From positions 51,869 through 115,868 of the forward strand of contig JAIXZA010000052.1 of assembly GCA_027489965.1 (NCBI GenBank): 64,000 bases of DNA. The letters run 5' to 3'. Below the pieces are notes generated by a model, which worked only from the letters and a program-made list of their open reading frames with translations, had not been told where the DNA came from and did no database searches. Both the position numbers and the translations under genes were made by a program. Below, one piece after another: positions 27,458-37,512 of this stretch. Origin of the DNA: Verrucomicrobiaceae bacterium (lineage in GTDB: Bacteria > Verrucomicrobiota > Verrucomicrobiia > Verrucomicrobiales > Verrucomicrobiaceae). Position 1 is the first letter of the stretch; every line of letters begins with the position of its first letter.

Positions 27458-28093
27458 ATGCACTGCATTGCTAGACGGAGTTCCCATAGTCAGGCTGATT
27501 CCGACTGGGATCGTCTCTATGAGAGTCATCAGATGAGTTTGGTTAGATATGCCACCCTGCGCGGCTGCGATGAGCATGAAGCATGGGACATCGTTCAGGA
27601 GCTCTTTCTCAGAGTGCATCGGCGGGGCATGATCGCTCCCTTGACAGCTAAATCAGAAGACAGGCAGCGTGTTTGGCTCAGGCGAACTCTGCTTTGGATG
27701 ATCCTGAATGCTCATCGTCACAAGTCCGCCATTCGTCGCTCGGGTGGTTATGCGCTTGAGTCTCTGGACTTTCTTTTGGAATCAGGGCAGGAAGTGGCCA
27801 GCGAGACTACCCCAGCCTCAGAGTACGATCGTGCCTGGGCTGCTTCTGTGATGGAGCGCGGGTTGTCGCGCTTATGCAATCTTTTAAGTTCCAATGCTTG
27901 GCAATCCATCGAGCCTAATTTGCTGGGTCAAAACTCGAAAGATCTCGATCAGCGACCTGATCCTACCTTGCGAGTCGCTGTTCATCGAGCACGAGTTCGA
28001 CTCCGCGAGTTATTAGCTTTCGAAGCTGGGGCAGGGACCAATCTGGTAATGGGCAAGTCGTTGCTGCTAGAAGCTGCGACAGCTCATCACTGA
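27458..28093 (+). CDS. ECF-type RNA polymerase sigma factor
   Basis: A 211-residue protein from ATG 27458. Region 2 is recognisable at residues 19-60: WDRLYESHQMSLVRYATLRG, with HEAWDIVQELFLRVHRRG as the -10 recognition helix. A variable linker follows, and a region 4-like end (VAVHRARVRLRELLAF) is close to the usual VRLHRARRRL pattern. It starts 61 bases after the 3514-residue protein gene on the same strand and may be read through from it. No anti-sigma gene is adjacent. The frame is open further upstream, to 27242, but that part overlaps the preceding gene and has no coding character of its own. Confidence 0.78.
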   Translation: MHCIARRSSHSQADSDWDRLYESHQMSLVRYATLRGCDEHEAWDIVQELFLRVHRRGMIAPLTAKSEDRQRVWLRRTLLWMILNAHRHKSAIRRSGGYALESLDFLLESGQEVASETTPASEYDRAWAASVMERGLSRLCNLLSSNAWQSIEPNLLGQNSKDLDQRPDPTLRVAVHRARVRLRELLAFEAGAGTNLVMGKSLLLEAATAHH

Positions 28094-28356
28094 TGGCATT
28101 CTTGCTGGAAGAGATTTCCGCCACAAGTCCATTCGGTACGCCCGCTTACATCACTCTATATGCCTCGATTTTATAGTCAACGTGGGCACAATCGACAGAC
28201 TGTAGTGTAGAGTGGTTTTTAGAAGGGCCGTCTTTTACCAAATCTTAGCAAAAAAGATCCCATTCCAACAGAATTCCTTAAAATGGTATTGTTATTATTG
28301 CTTCATCAAGGTGCCTCCCGGCTACCTCTACCTCGCCAGCAATTATCTTTATAGTT
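28094..28356. other. AT-rich intergenic region
   Basis: 263 bases without a credible gene, clearly richer in A and T than the neighbouring genes (for example TTATTATTGC and AATTATCTTTATAG). It precedes the broken YHYH gene and may be its old promoter region. Confidence 0.35.
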
Positions 28357-28736
28357 ATGATGCGCCTCGTTTTTCTTACTTTCGCAGCGACTCTGCCCGT
28401 CGTCCATGCTGACCCGCAGCTGACTTCATGGCTACAGTTGGATCCGACGAAGTATGCACAGATTTACCAATCGATTGCGAATGAGACGGCGGGAACGAAA
28501 TCGACAACCTGGACTCGGGGCATGGGCTCGCAGACGAATCCAATCTATGCAGGGGTAAGCGAGGTGAATTTCTCGACGAATTGGGTCTAAATACGCACCA
28601 GCGGTCTGGCGGGCCATGTGATTGGACCGAGGTATCTGAACGCGGCGAAGCCGACAAGCTTCCTGAACTTCCCCTCAAATACTGCCGTTGGGTATCGCGT
28701 CTCGCGTGTGCCGTCGATCCTGACGAACAAGACTCT
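28357..28736 (+). pseudogene. broken YHYH-family gene (5' fragment)
   Basis: The fragment starts with a signal peptide (MMRLVFLTFAATLPVVHA), then PQLTSWLQLDPTKYAQIY and ETAGTKSTTWTRG. These match the first residues of the giant YHYH/multicopper oxidase protein at 49444 (PQLTSWFTANSGKYARIY, ETAGTKSTTWTRG). The DNA is nearly identical over part of this stretch. A TAA stop (28588-28590) interrupts the frame exactly where the relative has a TAT tyrosine codon (NWVYIRT). The same frame continues recognisably after the stop (IRTSGLAGHVIGP, YRVSRVPSILTNKT). It then ends abruptly at about 28736, where a LysR-type regulator fragment begins. It is therefore both nonsense-mutated and truncated. Confidence 0.8.
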
Positions 28737-29306
28737 CACCTGCCGGAGCTGCTGGCGCGCATGAGGCGAAAGGTGAAGGGCTTTCATTTCACGCTCACGC
28801 ATGGTCGGCAGCACGAGATTGAGGCCCTGCTCGCCGCACAAGAGATAGACATCGGACTTAGCACGCTGATGGACAAGACCTCCGCGAACATCGAGTCTGT
28901 CGAATTGCTACGACTTGAGATGGTGCTGCTCGTGCCAAAGACCAGCGGCATCACGAAAGCCGAGCAGATTTTTGAGCAGGATCGCATCGACCTGCCGCTT
29001 GTGGCCTTGGAGGCAAAGGATGTGCTCTCGCGGGCGTTTCAGGCCGAGCTGCGACAGCGTGGTGTAGACTGGATACCGACTCTTGAAGTCGGCAGCCTTG
29101 ATCTTGTGTTATGCTATGTCGCCGAAGGCTTTGGTGCCGGACTGGCTCTGCGTCATCCGCGTGTTGAACTGCCCGCCAGTGTCAAAGCCCTAGCGCTCAA
29201 TGATTTTCAACCGCTGCGCTTCGGTGCGTTGTGGACAGGATGCCTGTCACCTCTAGGTGAAGCTTTTCTCGCCGAAGCAACGGCGTTGTCAGGGGAACTA
29301 GTGTAG
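28737..29306 (+). pseudogene. 3' fragment of a LysR-type regulator gene
   Basis: From about 28737 the frame reads HLPELLARMRRKVKG, IEALLAAQEIDIGLSTL, VELLRLEMVLLVPK, LEVGSLDLVLCYVAEGFGAGL and RFGALWTG. This is the effector-binding domain of a LysR-type transcriptional regulator, about 190 residues to a normal stop. The DNA-binding helix-turn-helix half is absent. In place of it lies the fragment of a YHYH gene in another frame. An ATG at 28581 gives a continuous 241-residue frame, but its first 52 residues are an out-of-frame reading of the YHYH gene and are not LysR sequence. The product is unlikely to bind DNA. Confidence 0.78.
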
Positions 29307-29458
29307 CGGGGAGAGGAAAGATAGCTTTGCTGGACTCGTGGGCATAGACACCAAAGACGCCCTCCACCATCTTCAGGCGAAGCCAATGCCGGTAAAGTTA
29401 TTTGACCAACAATCAAATAAACGAAAAAGAAGCTGTATCGTTGCGTTCCCAAGAACGC

Positions 29459-31807
29459 ATGACATCGAAAATCACTCGTCGCAGCAGTTTTAAACTCATT
29501 ACGGCCGGGACACTCGCAGGCATCGCGGGCCGACAGGCTCCTGCGGCTGCCGCTGAAATAGTTAAGACTGACTGGGCTAAAACCTATGATCGCGTGTTTC
29601 TCGGTGGCGAATTTTGGGCGAACCCGATGGAGGACTGGCGCGTGAGTGACGGCGGTGCGGAGTGCTTGAATTCAGGGGCTGGTCGCAGTGTGCATTCGCT
29701 CACTCATCAGATGACACAAAAGGGTGCTTTTACCATGGCGGTTACACTCACTCGGCTAGAGGTGAAGAATACGGATGGCGGTGCTGGCTTCCGCATTGGG
29801 ATTCGTAGTGAACTGAATGAACATCGCAGCAATTGTTTTGTGCTCAAAGGCTTCGATGCAGGATGGCAGGGTGATCAACTCATCCTTGGCACTCAAAAGG
29901 CGGACGTTCCAGATGGCGCGAAGCTCAATCAAATACGCCTTACCCTCAAAGGCGCGCCCGAAGGCGAAAAATGTGCTTTAACGCTCGTCGCTACAAACAC
30001 AGAGAACGGCAAAGAAATTGCCACACTAACTCAATCTGTCTTGGCCGAAATGCTCATTGGCAATGTCTCACTGGCCAACAACTTCAATGCCGGAGCTGCG
30101 GGCGCTGCCAAGAAAAAGGGCAAAGGCAAGGCATCGAACAATGCTGGCGGCGGTCGCTATCGTTTCCAAAATTGGACACTCGAAGGTGACGCCTTCACTG
30201 TGAGTGAGACGAACCGCTTTGGTCCCATCTTATGGTCCATGTATTCGCTAAGTGACTCACGCACGCCGGAAGGCTTTGTCATGAAAATCAGCGTTCTCAC
30301 CGGACCCATGGGTGCAAAGGACAGCCAAGATGTCGAGCTTCACGTTCAGCAGAACGGAGCTTGGAAGTCGCTAGGCAAGGCCAAGCTCGATCCTGATGCC
30401 TGGGTGGCCACTTTTCGTGTTGCGAACTGGGATGCAAAGACGGCCACGCCCTACAAGCTCGTGTATCGCGAAAAGCATAAAGACGGCAGTGAAACACCGA
30501 ATGAATGGACAGGCACCATTAAAGCCAATCCTGAAGGTCGCCCATTGCGCATGGCCGCACTGACTTGCCAGAACGATTACGGTTTCCCTTATGCGCCTGT
30601 GGCTGAAAATTTGGTTAAACTTGATCCCGATCTCGTCTTCTTTTCAGGCGATCAGATCTATGAGAACCACGGTGGTTTTGGACTCATTCGTGAACCCGCA
30701 GAACTCGCGATCCTCAACTACTTGCGTAAATTTTATCAGCACGGCTGGGCTTTCCGTGAAGTCATGCGCAATGCACCGACGCTTTGTCTGCCCGATGACC
30801 ATGACGTTTTCCAAGGCAACATCTGGGGTGAAGGCGGTAAGAAGATGGACGTGGGTGACAGCGGAGCTTCCTCCAAGGGTGGCTACATCGAGCCGGCACG
30901 CATGGTCAATGCCGTGCACAAAACGAATGTTGCACATCACCCCGACGCCTTTGATTCAAAACCCATCTTGCAAGACATCAGCGTCTATTATGGTGACATG
31001 GTTTATGGTGGCGTGAGCTTTGCCATCATCGCCGATCGTCAGTGGAAAAGTGGTCCAGAGAATGTAGAAACTGGCGACGGTCGAGCAGACCATGTCACTG
31101 ATGCAAACTTCGACACCGCAGCGCTCGACAAGCCAGGCCTCGTGATGCTGGGCGAGCGTCAGGAAGCCTTTCTCAAGCAATGGTCAGAGGACTGGCGAGG
31201 GAACACACTTAAAGCGCTGCTTAGCCAAACTGTTTTCATCAATGCTGCCACGCATCATGGCAGCGAAGATGGCTATCTGAAAGCGGACCTTGATTCAGGT
31301 GGCTGGCCGCAAACACCGCGTAATCGCGCCATCGACATCCTTCGTCCTTCGATGGCTTTGCACATCAATGGTGACCAGCATTTGACTACACTGGCTCAAT
31401 ACGGCGTAGATAAACAGCGCGACAGCAATTGGTCCTTCTGCACACCCGCCATCTCCGCTGGTTATCCGCGCTGGTGGCGGCCTGACGAGATGAAAATGCC
31501 GCACTCGAATCGGCCCAAACATGGACAGGAAAACACCGGCGAATATCTCGATGGACTCGGCAACAAAGCCTACATTTACGCCGTTGGAAATCCACAAGTT
31601 GGTAAAGCCCCGAATCGCTATGACAAAGCTCATGAAAAGGCCAGTGGGTTTGGCTTTATCACCTTCGACACTGAAAAGAAGACTTATTTCATCGAGTCCT
31701 TCCGCTTCCTCATCGACGCCACCGACGGCAAACCGACCAACCAATTCCCAGGTTGGCCGGTAACCATTCATCAAAAGGAAAACCGTGGTGAAAACATCCT
31801 GGGTTGA
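29459..31807 (+). CDS. phoD: Tat-exported PhoD-like alkaline phosphatase/phosphodiesterase
   Basis: A 782-residue protein from ATG 29459 with a twin-arginine signal (TRRSSFKLI, then a hydrophobic stretch and AAAAE). The N-terminal half (about 40-250) is a beta-sandwich like DUF1080 or laminin-G domains ([30 protein letters not shown]). After a spacer rich in lysine and glycine comes an Ig-like part. The PhoD-like metallophosphatase domain follows: [10 protein letters not shown] (about residue 397), [11 protein letters not shown] (about 445) and HINGDQH (about 634). PhoD enzymes are calcium/iron-dependent and cleave phosphate mono- and diesters outside the cell. A TTG at 29402 would be in frame but spoils the signal. 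The next gene begins 20 bases after the stop. Confidence 0.86.
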   Translation: MTSKITRRSSFKLITAGTLAGIAGRQAPAAAAEIVKTDWAKTYDRVFLGGEFWANPMEDWRVSDGGAECLNSGAGRSVHSLTHQMTQKGAFTMAVTLTRLEVKNTDGGAGFRIGIRSELNEHRSNCFVLKGFDAGWQGDQLILGTQKADVPDGAKLNQIRLTLKGAPEGEKCALTLVATNTENGKEIATLTQSVLAEMLIGNVSLANNFNAGAAGAAKKKGKGKASNNAGGGRYRFQNWTLEGDAFTVSETNRFGPILWSMYSLSDSRTPEGFVMKISVLTGPMGAKDSQDVELHVQQNGAWKSLGKAKLDPDAWVATFRVANWDAKTATPYKLVYREKHKDGSETPNEWTGTIKANPEGRPLRMAALTCQNDYGFPYAPVAENLVKLDPDLVFFSGDQIYENHGGFGLIREPAELAILNYLRKFYQHGWAFREVMRNAPTLCLPDDHDVFQGNIWGEGGKKMDVGDSGASSKGGYIEPARMVNAVHKTNVAHHPDAFDSKPILQDISVYYGDMVYGGVSFAIIADRQWKSGPENVETGDGRADHVTDANFDTAALDKPGLVMLGERQEAFLKQWSEDWRGNTLKALLSQTVFINAATHHGSEDGYLKADLDSGGWPQTPRNRAIDILRPSMALHINGDQHLTTLAQYGVDKQRDSNWSFCTPAISAGYPRWWRPDEMKMPHSNRPKHGQENTGEYLDGLGNKAYIYAVGNPQVGKAPNRYDKAHEKASGFGFITFDTEKKTYFIESFRFLIDATDGKPTNQFPGWPVTIHQKENRGENILG

Positions 31808-31827
31808 TCCAGCAGCTTCGATTGTCC

Positions 31828-34497
31828 ATGCGTTTTATTGCTATCAGCCTGCTAACAGTCTTCAGTGCTTCAGCCGTTGACATTCAGCCCTTGCTGAAGA
31901 CCTATTGCTTTGACTGCCACAACTCTGAAAAGATCAAAGGCGATGTCGATCTGACACATTTCGGTTCCCCTCAGAGTGTGCAGAAAAACTTTAAGTTATG
32001 GCAGGCCATGTTGCAGCAGGTGGAGGAAGAGGAGATGCCGCCAAAGAAGCCGATGCCGTCTTCGGCAGAGCGTGAGAAAATTGTCGAATTTTTGCGTCAG
32101 GGACTGGCTTCGATTGATTGGAGTCAGCAGAAGGGCGTTGAACACATCAGGCTTCCTCGCCTCACAAAGAGTGAATACAACAACACAATGCGTGATCTAC
32201 TAGGCATCGACTTTGAGCCTGGAAAATTGTTGCTCGATGATGGTCCAGGCCTCTCTGGTTTCACCAATGATCGCGATGCACTCTTCATCACGCCAGCACT
32301 GGCTGAGCAGCTTTTTGATGCAGCGGATTATGCATTGGGGGCGGCACTCGCTTTAAAGCAACCACCAATGCAGAAGCATTATGAAGCCGAAGCCATGCTC
32401 ATGACAGAGCGTGGCTCAAAACCTGAGGAATTGCCAGGCGGCGGAGTCGGTTATTCACTCGCTGGGGCAGGCCAGCGTACGCTTTATGACGAAGTCATTG
32501 TTCCTGTCGATGGCTGGTATCGCATGGTCGTAAAGCATGTTGGTCGAGGGGGGGACAGTGGCTTGATGTTGCGCATCGATAATGAATCACGCGCTTATTT
32601 CCTCTGCGTTGATGATAAGCCCCAAGAGCAGTCTGTTGAGCTGCTGCTGCGTGCTGGATCGCATCAGATGACTTGGAATATTGACAATGGAAGCCTCCCC
32701 GCTGCTAAACCCCAAGCGCCTCGCAGGAGTCGCAAAGCGTCCAAGGGTAATTATCCCGCATTTGATCAGAAAAAGGCCGCGCCATTGGTCGCCGAGGCAT
32801 CAAAGCAGAATGCACCGAAACTCCTCGCTTCTGCAAGTGCATCGGCTGACATCAAAAGACTGATGGATTTGTTGAATCGTAACTTTCAAAGCATGCAGAT
32901 GCGCATCGAATATCTCCGTGCAGTCACACCTGAAGGCCATCCTGCTGAACTCCGCAGCTTTTACGGCTTACTTCCAGAACGCACCGCCAAGATGGTCGCA
33001 GTCAAACATCAGCTTGCCAAGGCCATGCAGGTCTCAGTCGCCGAGATCGATCAACAAATCGAGGCGGCTAACGTGGTTAAGCTGGCCAGCAATCGCAAAG
33101 TCGTTGGTGATTCACTCGAAGTGCTTCAGGTGCCCTTTGATCCTGCTTCGCTCATTGGCAGCGCCGCCGCAAAAGAGGTCGCTAAACCGCAACGCAACGG
33201 TGCTCCTGGCGTTGATTGGATCAAAGTTGAAGGGCCGATTTCACCCTCAGGCTCAAATCTACGCGCTATCTTCCAATCCGATGCCCGTGAGGCTCTCGTA
33301 GCCTTTTTGCCAGACGTCTTTCGTCGTCCGGTTCGTGAAGGCGAACTCCTTAAACACATGCAGCTTTATGGCAAAGCCAAAGCACGTGGTGAATCGCATG
33401 ACCAAGGCCTCAAACTTGCATTCACGGCTGCATTGACTTCGCCGAGCTTTCTTTTCCGCGATGAACTGACCTCAGGAAAACTCACGGACCATCAACTTGC
33501 CAATCGTCTCAGTTATTTCCTCTGGATGACCATGCCCGATGACGAACTCCGAGTCCTCGCTGACGCCGGCGAGCTCCATGATGACTCCACGATTAAGTTA
33601 CAAGTGAAGCGCATGCTTGCCGATCCGAAGTCACGCGCCTTTGTCAGTGCTTTCCTCGGCCAATGGCTCGGCTTTGATGGCCTAGGCACCGAGCACGTTC
33701 CCGATGCCAAGAAGTTTCGCGACTTCACACCCACGCTTGCCCAAGCTATGAAGCTGGAGCCTGTGCTCGTCTTTGAAAATCTCCTGCGCAGCGGTGGTAG
33801 CCTCACGCGCTTGCTCGACAGTCGAGAGACCTTTGCCAATGCTGAACTTGCGAAGCTTTATGGCTTTGACCTAACCGGTGATGCCATGCAGCCCGTCAAA
33901 TACGTGAATGATCAACGTGCTGGCCTTCTCGGCATGGCTGCCGTGCTCACGGCATCTTCCACGCCGAACCGCACGAGCCCTGTGATTCGTGGTAAGTGGG
34001 TGCTAGAAAACTTGTTAGGTCGTAAACTCGCCGAACCTCCCGCCGACGCCGGCCAACTCGACGACAAGGCCGGTGAACGTGGCAAAACCTTGCGTGAAGA
34101 ACTCGCTGCGCATCGGCGGAATGAAAGTTGTGCCAGTTGCCATGATAAGATCGACCCCATTGGCTTTGGCTTGGAGAATTTTGACGCCATCGGTCGCTTC
34201 CGCATCGAAGAGGCCGGTAAACCCGTGGATGCGAGCGGCACGCTCCCTGGTGGTATCACCATCCAAGGCCCCGCCGAGCTCCGAGGCGCCATCCAATCGC
34301 GCCATGAAGACGAATTCCTCCTTAACCTTACCCGTCGCCTCACTGCCTTCGCTCTCGGACGTGCTCTAAAGCCCCAGGATGAAGGTCTCATTCGTTCATT
34401 GATGTCCGATTTGAAAAATGCTGGCTATCGGGCCGATGCACTTGTCGAAGCCATCGTGATGAGTGAGGCGTTTCGGACGCAGGGAAACTCAAACTGA
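31828..34497 (+). CDS. planctomycete-type cytochrome c protein (DUF1587/1592/1588/1585)
   Basis: An 889-residue protein from ATG 31828 with a signal peptide (MRFIAISLLTVFSASA). A haem motif, CFDCH (Cys27-His31), follows straight after the signal, then KIKGDVDL, as in planctomycete cytochrome c domains. DUF1587 is seen at RLPRLTKSEYNNTMRDLLGI. A carbohydrate-binding-like sandwich, DUF1595 and DUF1592 (LTDHQLANRLSYFLWMTMPD) come next, then DUF1588 and DUF1585. The last two contain a second haem motif, CASCH (Cys768), followed by DKIDPIGFGLENFD. The family is exported and always paired with DUF1552 proteins, and is thought to serve oxidative breakdown of polymers, though its chemistry is not established. 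The gene lies 20 bases after the PhoD-like gene, and its DUF1552 partner is 62 bases downstream. Confidence 0.88.
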   Translation: MRFIAISLLTVFSASAVDIQPLLKTYCFDCHNSEKIKGDVDLTHFGSPQSVQKNFKLWQAMLQQVEEEEMPPKKPMPSSAEREKIVEFLRQGLASIDWSQQKGVEHIRLPRLTKSEYNNTMRDLLGIDFEPGKLLLDDGPGLSGFTNDRDALFITPALAEQLFDAADYALGAALALKQPPMQKHYEAEAMLMTERGSKPEELPGGGVGYSLAGAGQRTLYDEVIVPVDGWYRMVVKHVGRGGDSGLMLRIDNESRAYFLCVDDKPQEQSVELLLRAGSHQMTWNIDNGSLPAAKPQAPRRSRKASKGNYPAFDQKKAAPLVAEASKQNAPKLLASASASADIKRLMDLLNRNFQSMQMRIEYLRAVTPEGHPAELRSFYGLLPERTAKMVAVKHQLAKAMQVSVAEIDQQIEAANVVKLASNRKVVGDSLEVLQVPFDPASLIGSAAAKEVAKPQRNGAPGVDWIKVEGPISPSGSNLRAIFQSDAREALVAFLPDVFRRPVREGELLKHMQLYGKAKARGESHDQGLKLAFTAALTSPSFLFRDELTSGKLTDHQLANRLSYFLWMTMPDDELRVLADAGELHDDSTIKLQVKRMLADPKSRAFVSAFLGQWLGFDGLGTEHVPDAKKFRDFTPTLAQAMKLEPVLVFENLLRSGGSLTRLLDSRETFANAELAKLYGFDLTGDAMQPVKYVNDQRAGLLGMAAVLTASSTPNRTSPVIRGKWVLENLLGRKLAEPPADAGQLDDKAGERGKTLREELAAHRRNESCASCHDKIDPIGFGLENFDAIGRFRIEEAGKPVDASGTLPGGITIQGPAELRGAIQSRHEDEFLLNLTRRLTAFALGRALKPQDEGLIRSLMSDLKNAGYRADALVEAIVMSEAFRTQGNSN

Positions 34498-34559
34498 ATC
34501 CTAGTTAGATTCCATGCAAGGTGGCTGGGAGGCCCGTCGTTATGAGCCCAATATAAAAA

Positions 34560-35861
34560 ATGAATACTCGAATTGAACGCCGCACTTTTCTTCGTGGAGT
34601 CGGAGCCACGTTGGCTTTGCCTTGGCTTGAAATCATGGCGACTAGGGCTCGTGCGGCGCAAAAGTTACCGCCCCGGCGGTTCGTCACCTTCTTCCAACCG
34701 AACGGTGTTTTCCCAAAGGCCTGGAATGTGAAGGGTGAGGGTAGGGATTTTGCGCTGTCGCCAATTTTAGAGCCATTGGCGGAGTTTAAGAACGACATGG
34801 TGGTGCTCAGTGGCATTGACAGTTGCGGCAAAGGCCATGTAAAACTCACGGGTGCCTTTCTGACGGGAACCTCGATCGAAAATGGGGTGAATGGCATCTC
34901 GGTCGATCAAGTCATCGCGCGGCAGATTGGCAAGGGAACGCGTTTTTCGAGTCTTGAGCTCGGAACAGAGCCTCCACGTCAAGGCATGGCCGGTGAAGAT
35001 CCTATTGCACTTGCGAATACGGTTTCATGGAGCAGCGCCACGCAGCGTATCTCTCCGGAAATCAGCCCGCGTGCGGCGTTTGATCGGTTGTTTCGCGATC
35101 CGGCCTCACCAGAGGCACGACGTGCAGCGGAGAATCGCCGCAGTGTGGTGGATCTTGTTTTGGAGGATGCCAAGGCGCTGCAAAAAATCGCCAGTGGTCG
35201 GGACAAAGAGAAGATCGACGAATACCTCGATGGCGTGCGCGGTGTGGAGCAGCAAATCGAGCGCACGATGAACCCTCCAGCGCCTGAATGGACCGCGATC
35301 ACTGCGCCTGACATGAAACGACCTCCTGCAGGCATCCCGCTAAATAAAGATGAGCACATGCGTCTCATGCTCGATGTCATGGTCTTGGCCTTGCAAACGG
35401 ATACGACCCGCGTGGCCACCTTCATGAGTGCGCATGGTTTCAGCCGCCAGAACTTCACTTTTCTGGATGGCGTGAAGAACGATCACCATGGCATGAGCCA
35501 TCACAAAAATCAGGAGGCACTGGTTAAAGAATACACCACCGTGAGCCGCTGGTATGCTCAACAGGTTCAGTATCTGCTGACGAAGATGCGCGGCATCGAT
35601 GAAGGCAATGGATCACTCCTCGACAACAGCATCGTGCTCTACGGCAGCGAGATGAAGGACGGTAATGGACACATCAAGGAGGATTTGCCGCTTGTGTTTA
35701 TCGGCAAAGGCCAAGGCAGGGTGAAGACGGGGCAGCATCTTGCTCTCGATAAAGGTACTCCATTGGCCAATTTGCATCTAACCATCGCGCAACAGTTTGG
35801 TGCGGAGATATCGAGCTTTAACAAGGTGAGCACAGGCACTCTGAACGGTCTGTTTGTTTAA
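34560..35861 (+). CDS. DUF1552 family Tat-exported protein
   Basis: A 433-residue protein with a twin-arginine signal at the very N-terminus (RIERRTFLRGVGATLALPWLE). Family features include FFQPNGVFPKAWNV, DMVVLSGIDSCG, HVKLTGAFLTGT, LELGTEPPRQG, FMSAHGFSRQNF, and the C-terminal IVLYGSEMKDGNGHIKEDLP, which resembles the alkaline-phosphatase-like fold of DUF1501/DUF1552 proteins. It is the standard partner of the DUF1592 cytochrome encoded just upstream. Its exact reaction is unknown. The stop codon TAA (35859-35861) is followed directly by the ATG of the sulfatase gene, so the two are tightly linked. Confidence 0.87.
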   Translation: MNTRIERRTFLRGVGATLALPWLEIMATRARAAQKLPPRRFVTFFQPNGVFPKAWNVKGEGRDFALSPILEPLAEFKNDMVVLSGIDSCGKGHVKLTGAFLTGTSIENGVNGISVDQVIARQIGKGTRFSSLELGTEPPRQGMAGEDPIALANTVSWSSATQRISPEISPRAAFDRLFRDPASPEARRAAENRRSVVDLVLEDAKALQKIASGRDKEKIDEYLDGVRGVEQQIERTMNPPAPEWTAITAPDMKRPPAGIPLNKDEHMRLMLDVMVLALQTDTTRVATFMSAHGFSRQNFTFLDGVKNDHHGMSHHKNQEALVKEYTTVSRWYAQQVQYLLTKMRGIDEGNGSLLDNSIVLYGSEMKDGNGHIKEDLPLVFIGKGQGRVKTGQHLALDKGTPLANLHLTIAQQFGAEISSFNKVSTGTLNGLFV

Positions 35862-37337
35862 ATGTGTCTGAGGCACTTCAAACACCTGTTTGTTGCGATT
35901 TCCCTCGTCGCTGTGGCATGCAGCGCCGAGCCTCCGAACATCGTCTGGATCATCGCGGATGATATGTCGCCGGATACGAGGGCGTATGGCCTTGCAGAGG
36001 TGAAGACCCCGCATCTGGACCGTCTGGCAGCGGAGGGGCGGCGCTACACGCGGGCCTATTCGACTGCGCCGGTTTGCAGTTCCTCGCGCTCGGCTTTTAT
36101 CCTCGGTTGTTATCAAACGACGACTGGTCTGCATCCGCACGACACAGAGAATCCGCAGCCCTTACCTGCGCCCTACAAGCCACTGCCGACGATCCTGCGT
36201 GAAGCGGGCTGGTTTGTCACGAACGCGGCCGCGCCGGGCACTATTCGCAACGGGAAGAAAATCACCAAAGGCAAAACGCATTATAACTTTGTCCACAATG
36301 CGAAGCAGCTCTTCGATGGTGATGACTGGCGGAAGCGGAAACCCGGGCAGCCATTCTTTGCGCAGTTTCAAATCACCGAACCTCATCGTCCATTTCCGAT
36401 TCCTGAAACCTTTGATGAAGCCTCGCTTGCCGCGATCAAGCTGCCCAAAAATTACCCCGATCATCCGCTCGTTCGTCGTGATTGGTATGCGTATCATCGT
36501 AGCGTGGAGGTCGTGGATCAGCGAGTGGGAGCCGTTCTCGATCAGCTCCGAGAGCAAGGTGTTCTCGACAATACCATCGTGCATTTCTTTGCCGATCACG
36601 GCCGCCCCATGCCCTGGGGTAAGCAATGGCTCAGCGTCGAAGGTTTGCAGGTGCCGCTGATCGTGCGCGGACCGCAAATCCCGGCGAATCAGGTGGAAGA
36701 GCGCCTCGTCAGCCTCATCGACCTCGCGCCATCAGCTTTGAAGATCGCTGGTCTGCCTGTGCCGGAGTGGATGCAGGGCAAAGCCATCCTCACTGGCGAC
36801 TTTCCGGTCCGTGATCAGCTCTTCGCCGCGCGGGATCGCTGCGGCGATGCCATGGATCGCATCCGCGCAGTCATTACAAAGGATCATTGGTTCGTGAGGA
36901 ACTTCATGCCCAAGTTGTCTCGGTTGAACTGGTCCGGTTATAAAGAGGATCAATACCCCTGCATGCCGCTGCTGCGTGAGTTGCAGCGTGAAGGTGCCCT
37001 TGCACACTTTCCCTCACAATGGCTCGCCTCCACGCGACCTGAAACAGAGCTGTTCGATCTCCAAGCCGATCCACAAGGCCTGCACATCATCCACGATGCC
37101 AAAGCGACTGCCGACTTCACACAACGCCTCGATACTTGGATCGCCGAAACCAAAGACCAAGGTGCAAAAGGTGATCCCGGCACCGAACCGCCACTTGCCG
37201 AAATCCAAAAAAACAAGCGTGCTGACTACCAGCGCACCTGGAGCAAGCGTCTCAGCAAACCTGAGCCATCGGATGCTGAAAAACTTGCGTGGTGGATGAA
37301 GAGCTATCACTTGGATGCAGAGCGTGCGGTGCCGTGA
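35862..37337 (+). CDS. exported sulfatase
   Basis: A 491-residue protein of the arylsulfatase type with an N-terminal signal (FVAISLVAVACSAE). The metal site NIVWIIADDMSPD (from residue 26) and the active-site motif Cys72-Ser-Ser-Ser-Arg76 are in place. FFADHGRPMPWGK supplies the second metal segment. The residue to be turned into formylglycine is Cys72, but the third position of the motif is Ser where Pro or Ala is usual. It starts with the base after the stop of the DUF1552 gene and shares that transcription unit. The likely role is desulfation of polysaccharide or sulfated organic matter outside the cytoplasm. No maturase gene is seen in the window. Confidence 0.86.
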   Translation: MCLRHFKHLFVAISLVAVACSAEPPNIVWIIADDMSPDTRAYGLAEVKTPHLDRLAAEGRRYTRAYSTAPVCSSSRSAFILGCYQTTTGLHPHDTENPQPLPAPYKPLPTILREAGWFVTNAAAPGTIRNGKKITKGKTHYNFVHNAKQLFDGDDWRKRKPGQPFFAQFQITEPHRPFPIPETFDEASLAAIKLPKNYPDHPLVRRDWYAYHRSVEVVDQRVGAVLDQLREQGVLDNTIVHFFADHGRPMPWGKQWLSVEGLQVPLIVRGPQIPANQVEERLVSLIDLAPSALKIAGLPVPEWMQGKAILTGDFPVRDQLFAARDRCGDAMDRIRAVITKDHWFVRNFMPKLSRLNWSGYKEDQYPCMPLLRELQREGALAHFPSQWLASTRPETELFDLQADPQGLHIIHDAKATADFTQRLDTWIAETKDQGAKGDPGTEPPLAEIQKNKRADYQRTWSKRLSKPEPSDAEKLAWWMKSYHLDAERAVP

Positions 37338-37512
37338 ATTAATCTGAGTTGCCAAGATGCGTTAGCAAAGTAGCCATCTCGCTCCCCGAAATGTGCAAAG
37401 AGCTTCCATTAAAAGTGTCCAATGACCGAACTTGAACAGTGCTCTACCTAGCCGCTGAAAGAACCAAAGATGTTCTGGAGATGAGACCTGTTTGTCGATT
37501 AGGCTGCCATCA

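Noticed and set aside
28581..28736. First 52 codons of the continuous 241-codon frame ending at 29306, read as part of a LysR protein
   Set aside because: These codons are an out-of-frame reading of the YHYH fragment and carry no helix-turn-helix, so the intact-gene reading was dropped.
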